DNA of 64,000 nt from Actinostola sp. cb2023. Its lineage: Eukaryota > Cnidaria > Anthozoa > Actiniaria > Actinostolidae. How positions within the stretch are numbered: the stretch's first letter is position 1; each line of letters begins with the position of its first letter. The stretch spans positions 142,501 through 206,500 of the forward strand of contig JAUJYZ010001358.1 in the NCBI GenBank assembly GCA_033675265.1, given 5' to 3'. A model generated the notes under the pieces. That model was not told the DNA's origin. It ran no database searches and saw nothing but the letters and a program-made list of their open reading frames with translations. Below are positions 59,501 through 64,000 of this stretch, piece by piece. Position numbers and translations under genes: made by a program.

Positions 59501-61325
59501 TGATTGATGGTAGTGATTGGGGTGATGATGACAATAATGATGATGGTGATTGATGGTATAGTGATTGGGGTGGTGATGACAATAATGATGATGATGGTGA
59601 TTGATGGTAGTGATTGGGGTGATGATGACAATAATGATGATGGTGATTGATGGTATAGTGATTGGGGTGGTGATGACAATAATGATGATGATGGTGATTG
59701 ATGGTAGTGATTGGGGTGATGATGACAATAATGATGATGATGGTGATTGATGGTAGTGATTGGGGTGATGATGACAATAATGATGATGGTGATTGATGGT
59801 ATAGTGATTGGGGTGATGATGACAATAATGATGATGATGGTGATTTATGGTAGTGATTGGGGTGATGATGACAATAATGATGATGGTGATTGATGGTATA
59901 GTGATTGGGGTGATGATGACAATAATGATGATGATGGTGATTGATGGTAGTGATTGGGGTGATGATGACAATAATGATGATGGTGATTGATGGTAGTGAT
60001 TGGGGTGATGATGACAATAATGATGATGGTGATTGATGGTATAGTGATTCGGGTGATGATGACAATAATGATGATGATGGTGATTGATGGTAGTGATTGG
60101 GGTGATGATGACAATAATGATGATGGTGATTGATGGTAGTGATTGGGGTGATGATGACAATGATGATGATGGTGATTGATGGTAGTGATTGGGGTGATGA
60201 TGATGATGGTGATTGATGGTAGTGATTGGGGTGATGATGACAATGATGATGATGGTGATTGATGGTAGTGATTGGGATGATGATGACAATAATGATGATG
60301 GTGATTGATGGTAGTGATTGGGGTGCTGATGACAATGACGATGATGATGATGACAGTGGACTGATCGTGATGATGATTTTGATGAGCCAGTTGATGATGA
60401 TGACAACGATGATGGTGATGAGGCATACATGTACATGATAGTGGTGATGGTGATAGTGATGGCATTATAGAGTCATTTTCGTATGAGTGGGAAACCTATG
60501 GCACAGAGTTACAATCACAGTACGGAACAGAAGACATTCTATTTAACCAATTGCAGAGTGCAAAATCATTGCTCAACCAATCAGAATGCTTTTTAAAAGA
60601 CACAGCATGGTCACAGCACATTACCATTACCACACAGCACGAACCGTACCATAACTGCTTCCCACTCAATACGAAAACAAAGTCTTTTGACTTTAATGCA
60701 AGTACAAGACAGTACAATATGTACATGCATTTTTAAGGAAGCTAAGTGACTATATATCACCTTCAGAAGCCTAACATTTCCAGTGCGCACTGCGGCATGG
60801 ATTGGAGTGTCTTGTTTGTTGTCCATTACATGCACCTTGCCCTTGTGGTCAAGAAGAAACTGAGTAGCCTCAAGTTGCTGCCCAAGTATTGCACAGTGGA
60901 GAGGAGTTTGGCCATAGCTGTCTCTACCATTTACATCTAACAATACCAACATTCTAGTATTAAACTTGCTTCATCACCCTTCTTTTATTGGTGTTAAGCT
61001 TTCAGACTAAGCATCCATCATCATGGTTACTCCCATGCCCAGGGGAGGGGGGGGGGGGGAATCCCATATATAAATTGAATGGGATGCTCTTCGGAAATTT
61101 TGAAAATGACCCCTAAAAGGTACTAACTCTAAAGTGACAAAAGCTACAACTGTCATTCCGGTTGTCATTATCTTATCTCGGGTATCTTATTTACTGACAA
61201 ACACCCTAAAAGGTACCAGCTTCGTCTCTTGTGGTCCTTTCAGATTTGTGACACCCTAAGAGGTACCAAATCATCGATCTGGACGGTCCCCTAAAAGGTA
61301 CGACAAGCATCCCAACCACTTTATA

Positions 61326-61366
<41 letters not shown>

Positions 61367-62211
61367 GCTCCCATGTACAACAATATCTTACACATCATCA
61401 TCATTGTCATCATAAATAACTTGCCTATTCCATATCTCTGAAGATGTTTCATCGTCTCCAGATTTCCAACAAATGCAGCATGATGTAGTGATTCTCCTGA
61501 ATGCTCATGAGCGACATCAGCTGGATCTAGCAAGGTCTATATTGTATTGACAAAAATAGATTTGCAGATTTAGGGGTATCGAATGGTCAAGGCGAGACTC
61601 TGAGACAAGGCTTTTTTTGTGAGCCCGAGATGCCTTTTCACCGATATCCCTTGCTTTCAACATTTGAGACTCTGAGATGGCTTTTTTGCAACAAAAAAAA
61701 AGAGACTTCCAGACCCACAAATTTTGACGAAGTTTTGCGAGACTCTGACTTTTTGGGGGACCAGTCGACATGTATAAGGGGAGTGCATCCCTGCTTAACC
61801 ATTTCATGAAATGACTGGGATTAATTAAGAAGGGATGCACATTAATAATGTCGTATTTTTGCGCCAAAACATTCATACTCGACCCAGTCCTACATGTGAT
61901 CCCTCCGCTCGTTCAACCGTAGTCGTAGTCCGTAGTCGTCGAACCTTAAATTCCCTAATGCTTCTCTCAAGACATGGGGATGAGTCAGGAACAAGCCCCA
62001 TAAACGCTTTGTAGATTAGGCGGTTGCTTACAGGAGGTGGTCACAGGCCTAAGCGCAGAAACTCATAAGTGGGTTAGGAGTTAGGAGCTTCTGCTAAGGG
62101 TTAATCATCATTTCTGGACCAGTTTCCAAATGCTGTTTTTGCATGGACCTTTTTTAAACTTCTCAGTTTAAATAATAATAAAAATAATAATAACTTAAAT
62201 AATAAAAATAA

Positions 62212-62254
<43 letters not shown>

Positions 62255-62712
62255 TAAAACCCTTTAAAGGCCTGCAACCTGCACCTCCCATAAGCAACCA
62301 CCATTTCTGACAACAACAGTCGTTGCTTACAAGAGGCTTGAATGCAAAGCAGCTTTGGCAAGATTAAAAACAATGAACCATTGGACCAGTTACAATGGTT
62401 GGAAATATTTTGGCTCAGCTATCAGGGTGAATTTTCGGACTTTCTGTCGTACGTTGCCCGTTCTTCTCTCACCTGAGATCCTGAAAATCCATTCGTAAAG
62501 ACTCCCTCTTCAATATTTATTGACATATCGTCCTCGTAGACTACAAAGTCGCTTGCATTTATATCTTGTTGTTGTACATTGTCATGATTCATCAGCTCAA
62601 CAAGCTCATATTCTTCGTCGTCGTCGAGATCGTTAAGCGAACCTAAGCTCGATCCCAATGAACTGGCTGCAGATATGAACCCAGAGGGGATATTTAAGCT
62701 TAGCTTGTTCAT
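35139..62712 (-). CDS. TRPA1-like cation channel, 30 coding exons
   Basis: Exons on the minus strand, 5' to 3': 62473-62712, 61425-61536, 60761-60936, 59129-59245, 58390-58498, 55122-55222, 54627-54674, 54255-54391, 53954-54002, 53602-53790, 52826-52912, 52230-52336, 51195-51356, 50965-51079, 50458-50627, 49234-49318, 48396-48452, 48029-48106, 47489-47559, 46893-47010, 46203-46250, 45716-45823, 45072-45259, 44233-44293, 43208-43282, 37545-37718, 36930-36998, 36505-36603, 35786-35883, 35139-35301. All join in frame to 1136 residues, the normal TRPA1 length. The order is an acidic N-terminus, many ankyrin repeats (about residues 85-640), pre-S1 linker, S1-S6, TRP-like helix and C-terminal coiled coil. 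Known family members are tetrameric plasma-membrane channels gated by irritants, electrophiles or temperature. The alternative start at 62742 adds ten residues. Exon 16 could end at 49261, but the longer form restores a conserved LP..........LD.C linker. Ligand or temperature specificity cannot be read from sequence. Confidence 0.93.
35431..35770. mobile_element. MITE in TRPA1 intron 29, related to the 52-bp array
   Basis: Ends TAAAGCCAGATTTTCACTTG and GTGTAAACCAGGCTTA are inverted, if worn. Internally, GAAAACGTACCCGACGCAAG (35651) and GTTTTCACACGACACTAGTT (35711) closely resemble the two halves of the 52-bp array unit at 37.8-43.2 kb. A related end occurs near 48285-48340. Confidence 0.7.
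35965..36065. repeat. Hairpin in TRPA1 intron 28
   Basis: TTTAGATGCACGCGGAAGGT through TGCTAAGCAC pairs with GTGCTTAGCAACCTCCCGCG through TGCATCTAAA, with a loop of about 30 bp. Confidence 0.8.
36185..36292. repeat. Tandem 10-bp ATGTCACG(A/G) repeat
   Basis: About ten copies of TGTCACGACA/TGTCACGGTA-type decamers. Several contain the palindrome GACATGTC. The array lies in TRPA1 intron 28. Confidence 0.9.
36635..36654. repeat. G20 homopolymer
   Basis: Twenty consecutive G on the plus strand, so C20 in the TRPA1 sense strand, ending about 31 nt upstream of the exon 28 acceptor. It is likely to vary in length. Confidence 0.95.
36655..36886. mobile_element. CTGTGGCAAATATTGGAAGA MITE, copy 1
   Basis: The left part ATCTGTGGCAAATACAATGG and right part AATATTTGCCACAGACT are inverted. 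The interior ATTCAAGTGATATTTCCAC and GTCTTTCATCGAGGGCAAAC occurs in the opposite orientation in copy 2 at 47219-47474. Both lie in TRPA1 introns. Confidence 0.8.
37038..37425. repeat. 14-bp GTGACATTAAATGC tandem repeat
   Basis: About 22 units of GTGACAT(T/C)AAATGC or near variants, interspersed with GGGAAGTAA-type spacers, in TRPA1 intron 26. Confidence 0.9.
37545..37718 (-). CDS. TRPA1 exon 26: pore loop and S6
   Basis: Encodes residues 937-994. The pore helix and filter STITTFVWMMGEFEY contain the GE filter motif, the counterpart of GD in vertebrate TRPA1. S6 is LYYFFFILYVICVPIIFLNL. Both boundaries are phase 0 (174 nt), so skipping would yield an in-frame, pore-less subunit. Confidence 0.92.
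37762..43188. repeat. 52-bp minisatellite array, 5.4 kb, about 104 copies
   Basis: The unit is 52 bp: CATAAGCGCAAGCACAAGAA, CTTGTGTCATGTGAAAACG, (A/G)ACCCGACGCAAG. Variants fall into blocks. Segment 37785-38690 is repeated almost unchanged with a shift of about 930 bp. A block near 42108-42464 recurs about 624 bp later, and one near 39650-39890 recurs about 1158 bp later. The array fills the TRPA1 intron between the S5 and pore exons. Open frames inside are artefacts of the repeat. Confidence 0.97.
43208..43282 (-). CDS. TRPA1 exon 25: S5 helix
   Basis: Twenty-five codons, both ends phase 0: GFLLFMFIIAFAFSFYMIN then VDKNQ. Its donor CAG|GTGAGA opens the 5.5-kb intron containing the 52-bp array. 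The exon is a multiple of three, so skipping would keep frame but remove S5. Confidence 0.9.
43478..43758. mobile_element. MITE with AGTCATTTGCAAAAATTCTG ends
   Basis: AGTCATTTGCAAAAATTCTG plus GCC and the ATCAATATATCGGGTGCATT segment are matched by the inverted form at 43690-43758. The right end reads GACTG followed by TA, hinting at a TA target site. It lies in TRPA1 intron 24. Confidence 0.85.
43759..44232. other. Rest of TRPA1 intron 24
   Basis: Unique AT-rich sequence. GAAATAAAACTGAACTTGAA at 44031 looks like a retroposon 3' tail in plus orientation. Nothing else was recognised. Confidence 0.4.
44233..49318 (-). CDS. TRPA1 exons 16-24: pre-S1 linker and S1-S4
   Basis: Exons 16-19 encode the linker (RWSAVLRCTVRG..., FLDNCVTSCGSPE, VSYDFRLLQGMPEEN, KYKRLECLTHPLCQAFLNIK). 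It has several cysteines; in vertebrate TRPA1 linker cysteines are the electrophile sensors, but residue equivalence here is unproven. Exon 20 carries S1 (PQFILFFTYILSLGCLII), exon 22 S2 (VMYWICLSICCLRV), exon 23 S3 (NVFNLIAMTITFVFFLYVI) and the start of S4, and exon 24 the end of S4 and the S4-S5 helix (FGLYITMVMKIIKTFIR). Confidence 0.9.
44373..45010. repeat. Tandem repeat of about 120-145 bp, 5 copies
   Basis: The unit contains GATCACTCACTCACTCGGCT, GTAAACTTTCATTATGTTGC, CGCTGAAGTGCATCACAGGC and GGGGGAGGGGTGGTAATCCA. The first two copies carry a duplicated GTGGTAATCCACGAGT. It lies in TRPA1 intron 23. Confidence 0.93.
45335..45700. repeat. 34-bp CATATCCATTTCATTCTC repeat
   Basis: About ten copies of CCATTCACATATCCATTTCA then TTCTCATTTCCCAT, in TRPA1 intron 22. 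It ends 16 bp before the exon 22 donor. Confidence 0.95.
45887..45980. mobile_element. TAGAGTCATTTTCGTATGAG MITE family, copy 2
   Basis: Compact 94-bp copy: TAGAGTCGTTTTCGTATGAG and CTCATACGAAAACGACTCTA are perfect inverted ends. It lies in TRPA1 intron 21. Confidence 0.9.
46024..46178. repeat. (TTGTAAA)n heptanucleotide array
   Basis: About 22 perfect 7-bp repeats in TRPA1 intron 21, starting 25 bp past the exon 21 donor on the minus strand. Perfection suggests recent growth and length polymorphism. Confidence 0.97.
46300..46835. mobile_element. CAGGAGCCCATAAGTAGGAG element, copy 1
   Basis: The inverted ends CAGGAGCCCATAAGTAGGAG and CTCCTACTTATGGGCTCCTG extend inward through GACGACCTGTGACCGGATCA and TAGCCTGATCCGGTCACAGG. 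The interior holds a coding relic (46487-46760). A second copy at 55341-56567 hosts a minisatellite. It lies in TRPA1 intron 20. Confidence 0.88.
46487..46760 (+). pseudogene. Frameshifted ORF relic inside the element
   Basis: Begins MNKVADEEIGEIEETESEE, an acidic/serine-rich stretch (SDSYSDSFAEFSTSSESD), then stops at 46652-46654 in that frame. Near 46615 a neighbouring frame takes over with VSQGTKKASNSKPTKPK and KSKIPGVKISRQNWYSKN, basic and similarly biased. The two halves look like one protein broken by a frameshift, probably the N-terminus of the element's own protein. I do not recognise the family. Confidence 0.5.
47219..47474. mobile_element. CTGTGGCAAATATTGGAAGA MITE, copy 2
   Basis: TATCAGTCTGTGGGAAATAT at the left and ATTCACAGACCGATAG at the right. 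The interior matches copy 1 (36655-36886) in opposite orientation, for example CACTTGAATGGATTCAACGT. It ends 14 bp before TRPA1 exon 19 on the window coordinate. Confidence 0.8.
47616..47790. repeat. 28-bp repeat with GACGTCATTTCCG core, 6 copies
   Basis: The unit is GACGTCATTTCCGGTCTCG followed by TGAAAAAAA. Each copy carries an ACGTCA CRE-like core and TTCCG(G), an ETS-type core. It lies in TRPA1 intron 18. Confidence 0.92.
47803..47944. mobile_element. MITE with CCCCGGTTGCACGAAAGGTG ends
   Basis: The ends are inverted (CCGGTTGCACGAAAG / CTTTCGTGCAACCGG). The interior carries GAATAGCGCTATCCA and TCTTATCC..CGGATAA, also inverted. At 142 bp it is almost wholly palindromic. Confidence 0.88.
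48696..49121. mobile_element. MITE with TTAGCCATTACCGAA ends
   Basis: AATTAGCCATTACCGAAACG plus AACAGGGGACTGGGA at the left and TCCCAGTCCCCTGCTCGATT plus TGGTAATGGCTAATT at the right. It is inserted in A/G-rich sequence with repeated GCATAAGGCTTACGTAAAA and TATGACGTAGTTACGCC (48545, 48655, 49185). It lies in TRPA1 intron 16. Confidence 0.85.
49446..50045. mobile_element. GGCCCGGACACACGGTGCAA element
   Basis: The ends GGCCCGGACACACGGTGCAA and TTGCACCGTGTGTCCGGGCC are perfectly inverted. The interior repeats TTGCGCGCAAC palindromes. It is related to 9175-9606 and to the adjacent copy at 50051-50297, and lies in TRPA1 intron 15. Confidence 0.88.
50051..50297. mobile_element. TTGCAACATTGCG dispersed element, copy 2
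   Basis: GGTGCGGAACACGGTGCAAC at the left and GTTGAACCCTGTGTCCGCCG at the right. The interior is almost identical to 9180-9400 (for example GAAACTGATTGCTCGCAATT). It sits 5 bp from the preceding element. Confidence 0.85.
50458..61536 (-). CDS. TRPA1 exons 2-15: ankyrin-repeat domain
   Basis: Fourteen exons encode about 560 residues of ankyrin repeats. Repeat cores are readable as SGESLHHAAFVGN, YGQTPLHCAILGQQ, KQDTPIHAAVRTGN, GSTILHFAVDTGQ, QRTPLLLAASRGC, NRTVLHCAVGHSE, GSTALHYAAQGG, HEKTPLHCAAEEGHG, DGKTALHMAAAKGS and NTGLHLAAQGGHA. In TRPA1 this stacked solenoid sits in the cytoplasm and shapes gating. Exon 2 ends at a GC donor (AG|GCAAGT); only this choice keeps frame with exon 3 (YGI-D-VNGRDSYGQ). 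Confidence 0.92.
50703..50935. repeat. (GAT)n compound microsatellite
   Basis: GATGATGAT tracts with GGTGGT and TTGTTG interruptions in TRPA1 intron 14, ending 30 bp before exon 14 on the window coordinate. Confidence 0.95.
51477..51733. mobile_element. GTCGCTTAGGAGAGGTG element, compact copy
   Basis: Termini TACAGT and ACTGTA. It contains AAGCGACCACCCAAAATGTC, then AACTATAGTGATTTGGCTTG, then a 17-bp repeat GTGGTCGCTTAGGAGAG about eight times. The disrupted relative is at 19825-21250. It lies in TRPA1 intron 12. Confidence 0.85.
51734..52229. other. Rest of TRPA1 intron 12
   Basis: AT-rich with AATAAT and AAAATAAA runs (51918-52050). No other structure was recognised. Confidence 0.5.
52937..53060. 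repeat. TTACCTGTGGTA / TACCACAGGTAA palindromes
   Basis: GAGTTACCTGTGGTACC pairs with TACCACAGGTAACCCACTC, followed by a second CCACAGGTATCCCACTC and a third TACCACAGGTAACCCACTC at 53320. These are small inverted motifs of the CACAGG-type set, in TRPA1 intron 10. Confidence 0.75.
53478..53583. repeat. (TTA)n microsatellite
   Basis: About 35 perfect ATT repeats. In the TRPA1 sense strand this is (TAA)n, starting 19 nt after the exon 10 donor. Confidence 0.97.
54444..54602. mobile_element. TAGAGTCATTTTCGTATGAG MITE family, copy 3
   Basis: The left end TAGAGTCATTTTCGTATGAG and right end GGAAAACGACTCTA are inverted. CCTGTGGTACCGTGACACTC lies inside. It is in TRPA1 intron 7. Confidence 0.85.
55341..56567. 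mobile_element. CAGGAGCCCATAAGTAGGAG element, copy 2, hosting a minisatellite
   Basis: Ends CAGTCTGAGCCCATAAGTAG and CTCCTACTTATGGGCTCCTG, with TTTTAGAACACAATTTC and GAAATTG.CCAATCACTG just inside, inverted at the right. CATTATG flanks both ends (55334-55340 and 56568-56574), a 7-bp target-like duplication. The usual interior is replaced by the 19-bp array. It lies in TRPA1 intron 5. Confidence 0.85.
55459..56515. repeat. 19-bp TTTTATTTGCAGCAACTCG array, about 55 copies
   Basis: The unit is TTTTATTTGCAGCAACTCG with CAG/CTG/CAC variants at one position. On the TRPA1 sense strand each unit reads CTGCAAATAAAACGAGTTG and thus carries the polyadenylation hexamer AATAAA. On the opposite strand it carries a splice-acceptor-like TTTATTTGCAG. 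Long open frames here are repeat artefacts. Confidence 0.96.
56568..58380. repeat. 32-bp GATGATGATGAAGATAATG array, about 56 copies
   Basis: The unit is ATTATGATGATGATGATGAA then GATAATGATTAC, with 29- and 33-bp variants (GAGTTAC, shorter ATG runs) arranged in recurring blocks. A single ancestral-looking unit lies left of the neighbouring transposon at about 55311-55340. The array ends 10 bp from the exon 5 donor of TRPA1. Confidence 0.96.
58539..58918. mobile_element. MITE with GGGCCTCTACCACCTGCCAC ends
   Basis: The left end GGGCCTCTACCACCTGCCAC with TTTTCACCGAAGACAAACGA is inverted at the right (TCGTTTGTCTTCGGTGAAAA, GTGGCAGGTGGTAGAAGCCC; one base varies). Arms exceed 80 bp. It lies in TRPA1 intron 4. 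Confidence 0.85.
58964..59099. mobile_element. GGGCCCGGTTGTTCGAAAGC element
   Basis: The left end GGGCCCGGTTGTTCGAAAGC pairs loosely with GAGCAACCACGGTCCC at the right. GGTTAATGCTAACCC is a palindrome near the left end. It resembles the element at 47803 in its CCGGTTG.(T/A)CGAAAG ends. Confidence 0.65.
59414..60350. repeat. 46-49-bp GATGATGACAATAATGATGA array, about 20 copies
   Basis: The unit is GATGATGACAATAATGATGA, TGGTGATTGATGGTAGTGAT, TGGGGT, with a TATAGTG variant alternating with TAGTG in places. It lies in TRPA1 intron 3. The Ser/His/Ile-rich minus-strand frames are artefacts. Confidence 0.95.
60468..60686. mobile_element. TAGAGTCATTTTCGTATGAG MITE family, copy 4
   Basis: The left end TAGAGTCATTTTCGTATGAG plus TGGGAAACC, and the right end TTCCCACTCAATACGAAAAC plus AAAGTCT (worn). 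It lies in TRPA1 intron 3. Confidence 0.8.
60940..61424 (-). other. TRPA1 intron 2 with GC donor, G-runs and TACC repeats
   Basis: Starts AG|GCAAGT, a consensus GC-type donor, and ends TTGTTAG. It contains TAAAAGGTAC phrases repeated four times (61115-61300), a G14 run (61046-61059) and the C38 run at 61327-61364. Confidence 0.8.
61327..61364. repeat. C38 homopolymer (G38 in TRPA1 sense strand)
   Basis: Thirty-eight consecutive C on the plus strand. In TRPA1 pre-mRNA this is G38 beginning 60 nt after the exon 2 GC donor, able to form G-quadruplexes and bind hnRNP H/F-type proteins. Sequencing length error is likely for such runs. Confidence 0.9.
61563..61790. repeat. GAGACTCCGAGACG dispersed repeat, copy 2
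   Basis: GGCGAGACTCTGAGACAAGG, GAGCCCGAGATGCCTTTTC and TTTTGCGAGACTCTGACTTT parallel 27595-27790 in order and spacing. It is immediately upstream of TRPA1 exon 2 in transcription, in intron 1. Confidence 0.75.
61791..62472. other. Rest of TRPA1 intron 1
   Basis: Contains an AAT/AATAAT microsatellite (62167-62258) and otherwise unique sequence. No extra exon is needed: exon 1 (phase 0) joins exon 2 (phase 0) directly. Confidence 0.6.
62473..62712 (-). CDS. TRPA1 exon 1: acidic N-terminal region
   Basis: Encodes residues 1-80, starting MNKLSLNIPSG, with a strongly acidic stretch (LNDLDDDEEYELVELMNH) and no ankyrin repeat. The donor is CAG|GTGAGA, phase 0. It joins exon 2 at an acceptor giving TLLDPADVAHEHSGESLHH. 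The acidic leader is less conserved across the family, so the exact start is uncertain. Confidence 0.75.
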
Positions 62713-63277
62713 ATTGGAAAATAAACTAATTATAAAGACCAAGGTAAATAATTATGTTGCTAATGCCCGCTTGATTGATCAGATGAATGTTAATTAACAC
62801 AGGAAACCCAAGCTGACATTTTCGGTAGAATTTTATTTCACACGGGTTTATAAAACTGTTGAAAATTTGGAACTCGTTTTTTAATTTATTTACTCGTTTA
62901 AAATTATGGTAAGAGTATCCTTTGTTTGTAATGGAGTCTATTTATTTTATTTATTAGCAAGATGTTTTTATATTTGTTCTGAAAATTACCGACTGCACAA
63001 ATTCATGGTCAGCGGATAAATTATAAATAATAGTATACCCAAAGGAAATTATTTTTTTTAGTTAAACGTCATAAGAAAATACATTCTGATTGGTTCATTT
63101 GAGAAAAAGATTACCATTGTCTCGTTTCGACCAATCAAATTAAACATTCAAAATATCTTATATAGGATTAATCCGAAGTACGTTGTTTTGCGGTCGTGGA
63201 CGGAAAATAATGTCTGGATTTTAGTCTATATTTGTAGTCATCTTCTCAATGATTACCAAACGATTTCGTTGGAAACC
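62713..63277. promoter_or_regulatory. Divergent promoter between TRPA1 and the right-edge gene
   Basis: 565 bp separate two start codons pointing away from each other. An inverted CCAAT box (GATTGG, 63088-63093) and a forward one (CCAAT, 63131-63135) lie about 40 bp apart in the half nearer the right-hand gene. A TTATATAGG TATA-like sequence lies at about 63158. The TRPA1 side is AT-rich without a clear TATA box. Shared regulation is possible but inferred from spacing only. Confidence 0.6.
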
Positions 63278-64000
63278 ATGGACGAGGATGAAGCCAAATA
63301 CTTCGCCAGTGACTGGGTACGCCGTTTAGAGGCATCGGTCTTGTCAAAAGTTCACGACAAGTATGACAAGTCAACAGGAGGCCATTACCATCGACAAGAC
63401 ATCGTCACCAATACATTTAGCAATGATGATCTCTATGAGAAATATATAGATATTGCTGATCCAAACCCTGAAGAGAAAATATACAATGATCCAACTGGGA
63501 TCTCTAGTACCAGCGACCTCATTCATCAGAACGAAGACGTTACGAGGGATTTATGTTCGAAGAAGGAACTTAATCCACCAAAAACTCCTACATGTAACAT
63601 ACATGAACCGTGTAAAACGTCGGTTGGAAGTCCTAGAATTGACTTAGAAGATCTTCGTAGGAAAAGGCTTCAACGTTTTGGGAAGGATTCGGGTTCTGTG
63701 TTGAAAAACTGCGAGGAAAAAGGCGGAAAATTCGCCAAAACCCCAAGAGCAGTTTCGTCTGACAGTGACAGTTCTTTGGGAGCCATGCTTCAGTGCGAAG
63801 CAAGAACTGAAGAATCGTCACTCAAAGACGACTGGACATTTAATATTGGGTATGGTTATGGATTTAGTAAGCAAAGCAACGACGAAGATGATAAATTAAG
63901 GTTAGAACTTTGGGGTCTGCGAGGAGCAGTAGAGTCTGGTCAGCTTGACATTGATTCTTATTTTCGACCCTCTGAAGATCACAGTCAAAATACCAGTGGA
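63278..64000 (+). CDS. Unrecognised gene, 5' part (runs off window)
   Basis: Open for 241 codons from ATG at 63278 (context AAACCATGG, a good initiation site) to the window end, with no stop or clear donor. It begins MDEDEAKYFASDWVRRLEAS. The protein is hydrophilic and acidic, with serine-rich (SSDSDSSLGAMLQCEA) and basic (DLEDLRRKRLQRFGKD) patches, and a WTFNIGYGYGFSKQ stretch. There is no signal peptide or membrane helix. Codon use looks coding, with no low-complexity repeat. I do not recognise the family. Its position, divergent from TRPA1 with CCAAT boxes upstream, supports a real gene rather than a chance frame. Confidence 0.75.
   Translation, partial: MDEDEAKYFASDWVRRLEASVLSKVHDKYDKSTGGHYHRQDIVTNTFSNDDLYEKYIDIADPNPEEKIYNDPTGISSTSDLIHQNEDVTRDLCSKKELNPPKTPTCNIHEPCKTSVGSPRIDLEDLRRKRLQRFGKDSGSVLKNCEEKGGKFAKTPRAVSSDSDSSLGAMLQCEARTEESSLKDDWTFNIGYGYGFSKQSNDEDDKLRLELWGLRGAVESGQLDIDSYFRPSEDHSQNTSG

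Noticed and set aside
59415..60465. Three overlapping minus-strand frames of 206-315 codons rich in Ser, His, Ile and Pro
   Set aside because: Translation of a GAT-rich minisatellite lying between TRPA1 exons 3 and 4.

Overview
The window looks like nuclear DNA of an invertebrate animal. It is AT-rich and full of short foldback DNA transposons and tandem repeats. It carries genes with many small exons and GT-AG introns, a SoxB-like gene, a TRPA1-type channel and a kelch/cytochrome b561 membrane protein. I favour a cnidarian from the overall repeat style and gene set, but that is inference; the sequence only firmly shows a metazoan.

Layout. 1-11 kb: tandem arrays and nested foldback elements, with one LINE relic and no gene. 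11-18.4 kb: a repeat-poor island around an apparently intronless SoxB-like HMG-box gene (minus, 15589-16266). 18.4-26.4 kb: dense foldback elements, including a 1.1-kb palindrome with seven TGACGTCA sites. 26.5-33.4 kb: a complete seven-exon gene (plus) with a CRE/TATA/Inr/Kozak promoter. It encodes a 555-residue secretory-pathway protein with a six-kelch propeller and a five-helix cytochrome b561 domain. 33.4-35.1 kb: convergent intergenic repeats. 35.1-62.7 kb: a complete TRPA1-like channel gene (minus), which I could thread through 30 exons with matching splice phases to 1136 residues. 62.7-63.3 kb: a short divergent promoter with two CCAAT boxes. 63278 to the right edge: the 5' part of a second gene (plus), open for 241 codons and running off the window.

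The coding content is ordinary animal biology. What stands out is the TRPA1 gene body. Nearly every large intron holds a tandem array or a foldback element, including a 5.4-kb 52-bp array with higher-order structure between the S5 and pore exons. Another intron has about 50 tandem sense-strand AATAAA hexamers, and a G38 run lies 60 nt after a GC-type splice donor. Several transposon families recur within this one gene.

I had no alignment or search tools. Exon models come from reading frame, splice-site and family-motif agreement done by eye. Repeat boundaries are accurate to a few bases at best.
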